14,924 bases of DNA, from contig JAFQLN010000035.1 of the NCBI GenBank assembly GCA_017414585.1, positions 1 through 14,924 of the forward strand, in the 5' to 3' direction. This DNA comes from Clostridia bacterium (GTDB lineage: Bacteria; Bacillota_A; Clostridia; Oscillospirales; CAG-272). The translations under genes and the position numbers were made by a program. This document shows, one piece after another, positions 13,269 through 14,924 of this stretch. The notes beneath the pieces are model-generated. The model worked only from the letters and a program-made list of their open reading frames with translations, made no database searches and had not been told where the DNA came from. The first letter of the stretch is position 1. The number at the start of each line of letters is the position of its first letter.

Positions 13269-14924
13269 ATGAATCTGAATCATTGCAATATCCATCACAA
13301 AGGCGAAATCACAAACTGGGATGAAGCTCTGCCGCTCGGAAACGGGAAGCTGGGTGTCCTTCTCTACGGCAGCAATCCTCTGCGCCTTTCACTGGACCGG
13401 ATGGATCTCTGGGATAACCGTCCGGCTCCGGCTACCCTGGAAGAAGGATTCCATTTTTCTCATATGAAGCAACTGATTGACAGCGGATCTGATAAGGACT
13501 GGCGTGAATTTCTGCGGATGTTCGATCATATCTATACTGCCACTGCCTTTCCGTCAAAAATCACAGCCGGAAGACTGGAACTGACTTTTGCCGATCCCTT
13601 CACACCGGAATACACCCTCTCACTGGATAACGCAGCAGCTGTTGTCACGGATCAAAACGGCAGTCTCCGTCTGACAGGTTTTACCAGTGCAGAGGATTTC
13701 ATCGGTGTATTCAGAGTTTACGGAGATTATTCTATGTCCGTCCACATACCGAAGTATATCTCCGATCATGATGCCGCCGGTCCCGGAACATCCATGGGAT
13801 ATCCTCCCACACAGATTGTACAGGAGAATGGTTTTACCTATACCCGTCAGGAAACGCACACCGATTTCACTTACGGCATCGTGGTTTACGAAAAAAACTG
13901 CGGCAGCTGCCGTGAGCTGTATTTCACGATCACAGCCAGCACGGATGGTGAAAACGATCTGGACGATGCCAAAGCATCCCTTCTCCGTGCAGCGGATACT
14001 GGGTATGAAGCTCTTCTGGAAAAGCACACTGCGTGGTGGCAGTCCTACTGGGCAAAATCGGAAATCAATATCGGTGATCCGATGGTGGAACCTGTCTATT
14101 ACCGCTCCATGTATCTGTTCGGTTCATGCAGCCGCAAAGGTTTTTATCCCATGCCGCTGCAGGGAGTCTGGACTGCCGACAACGATGCTCTCCCGCCGTG
14201 GAAGGGAGACTATCACCACGATACCAATACGCAGCTGTCTTATCAGGCTTATCTGAAAGCCAATCATCTGCCGGAGGGCGAAGTATTTCTTGACTATCTC
14301 TGGAATCTGCGGGACGCGTACCGGAAATATGCCCGGGATTTCTTCAGCGTGGACGGGCTTTTGATCCCCGGTGTCTCTACGATGGACGGAAAGCCTATGG
14401 GCGGCTGGCCGCAGTATACTTATTCGCCTGCCATGACTATATGGACGATCCAGAGCTTCGACGAGTATTACCTCTACACAGATGATATCGAGTTTCTCAA
14501 AAACCGTGCTTACCCCATGTTTACCGAAGTCGGCACAGCCATTGAAGGCTTGCTGGAAGAACGCGGCGGAAAGCTGTACCTCCCCCTGTCCTCTTCTCCG
14601 GAGATTTACGACAACCAGCGTAAAGCCTACCTGAAACCCAATTCCAATTTTGACCTCGCACTGATGCGGTATTTATTCACAACGCTCGCCGGATATGCCA
14701 AAATCCTGAACGATGACAATGCCGCCGCACATTGGAACAGAATTCTCTCAAAACTGGATGACATTGCTCTCAACGGCAGCAGCATCCTTCTTGCAGAGGG
14801 GGAACCACTGCATGTCTCCCACCGTCATCTTTCCCACCTGATGTGCCTCTATCCCCTTCACCTGATCAATTATGACACGCCCGAACACATGGCGATTTAC
14901 CAGCGCGCACTCCATGATCTTGAA
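13269..14924 (+). CDS. GH95-like glycoside hydrolase (alpha-L-fucosidase/galactosidase family), 3' end outside window
   Basis: The frame is open from the ATG at 13269 to the window edge, 552 codons with no stop. AAAGGA lies about nine bases upstream. WDEALPLGNGKLG (17-29) is the hallmark of the GH95 N-terminal beta domain. Catalytic-barrel landmarks follow: PMPLQGVW and a DTNTQLSY segment (318-325), SSSPE with Glu445, and HRHLSHLMCLYP (518-529). By eye these match the NxN, general-acid Glu and HRHxSHLxxLYP motifs of Bifidobacterium AfcA. The first Asn of NxN is Asp318 here and the second is kept (Asn320). There is no signal peptide, so it should act inside the cell on imported oligosaccharides. 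Complete GH95 proteins are usually about 750-800 residues, so some 200 are missing. Exact sugar specificity is unknown. Confidence 0.87.
   Translation, partial: MNLNHCNIHHKGEITNWDEALPLGNGKLGVLLYGSNPLRLSLDRMDLWDNRPAPATLEEGFHFSHMKQLIDSGSDKDWREFLRMFDHIYTATAFPSKITAGRLELTFADPFTPEYTLSLDNAAAVVTDQNGSLRLTGFTSAEDFIGVFRVYGDYSMSVHIPKYISDHDAAGPGTSMGYPPTQIVQENGFTYTRQETHTDFTYGIVVYEKNCGSCRELYFTITASTDGENDLDDAKASLLRAADTGYEALLEKHTAWWQSYWAKSEINIGDPMVEPVYYRSMYLFGSCSRKGFYPMPLQGVWTADNDALPPWKGDYHHDTNTQLSYQAYLKANHLPEGEVFLDYLWNLRDAYRKYARDFFSVDGLLIPGVSTMDGKPMGGWPQYTYSPAMTIWTIQSFDEYYLYTDDIEFLKNRAYPMFTEVGTAIEGLLEERGGKLYLPLSSSPEIYDNQRKAYLKPNSNFDLALMRYLFTTLAGYAKILNDDNAAAHWNRILSKLDDIALNGSSILLAEGEPLHVSHRHLSHLMCLYPLHLINYDTPEHMAIYQRALHDLE

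Noticed and set aside
13687..14256. 189-codon + strand frame and the - strand frame at 13620-14027
   Set aside because: Both overlap the long GH95-like frame that starts at 13269 and carries recognisable catalytic motifs. Neither has start signals.

Overview
The window looks like chromosome from a Gram-positive, low-to-moderate GC Bacillota, most likely a gut-type clostridium. The support is an L-box lysine riboswitch with an intrinsic terminator, sigma-A-type promoters (TTGACA/TATAAT, often with an extended TGn -10), strong purine-rich ribosome binding sites, the diaminopimelate dehydrogenase route to lysine, and acetyl-type methionine biosynthesis. I see no rRNA, tRNA, CRISPR array, insertion sequence or phage gene. 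Genus is not resolvable from the sequence alone.

Layout. (1) 2-577: the 3' end of an FAD-dependent oxidoreductase on the + strand. (2) 822-1199: ridA on the - strand, convergent with it. (3) 1387-3720: a + strand pair, araD (L-ribulose-5-phosphate 4-epimerase) and an FGGY carbohydrate kinase that is probably a non-orthologous ribulokinase. It has a strong promoter and a strong terminator. (4) 3809-4915: an XRE-type regulator (-), divergent from an FAD oxidoreductase plus MATE exporter pair (+, 5146-7833). (5) 7887-12806: a five-gene - strand operon read dapA, dapB, ddh, metY, metA. It is preceded by a perfect-consensus promoter and a lysine riboswitch (about 12834-13057). (6) 13269 to the right edge: a + strand GH95-like glycoside hydrolase (alpha-L-fucosidase/galactosidase family), open to the window end, with its own perfect-consensus promoter divergent from the dap promoter.

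How the genes fit together. dapA, dapB and ddh take aspartate semialdehyde plus pyruvate to meso-diaminopimelate in few steps, because the dehydrogenase replaces the four-reaction acylated branch. metA and metY turn homoserine into O-acetylhomoserine and then homocysteine by direct sulfhydrylation. The five genes are packed with gaps of 15-37 bp and no second regulatory leader, so the lysine riboswitch appears to control methionine genes as well. The sugar genes (araD, kinase, GH95-like enzyme) point to use of plant or host glycans. The oxidoreductase-MATE pair with its divergent regulator is the least explained unit in the window.

The most interesting items are the mixed lysine/methionine riboswitch operon, the XRE/oxidoreductase/MATE module, and the GH95-like enzyme with a changed active-site motif. 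I did not find a clearly unprecedented system.
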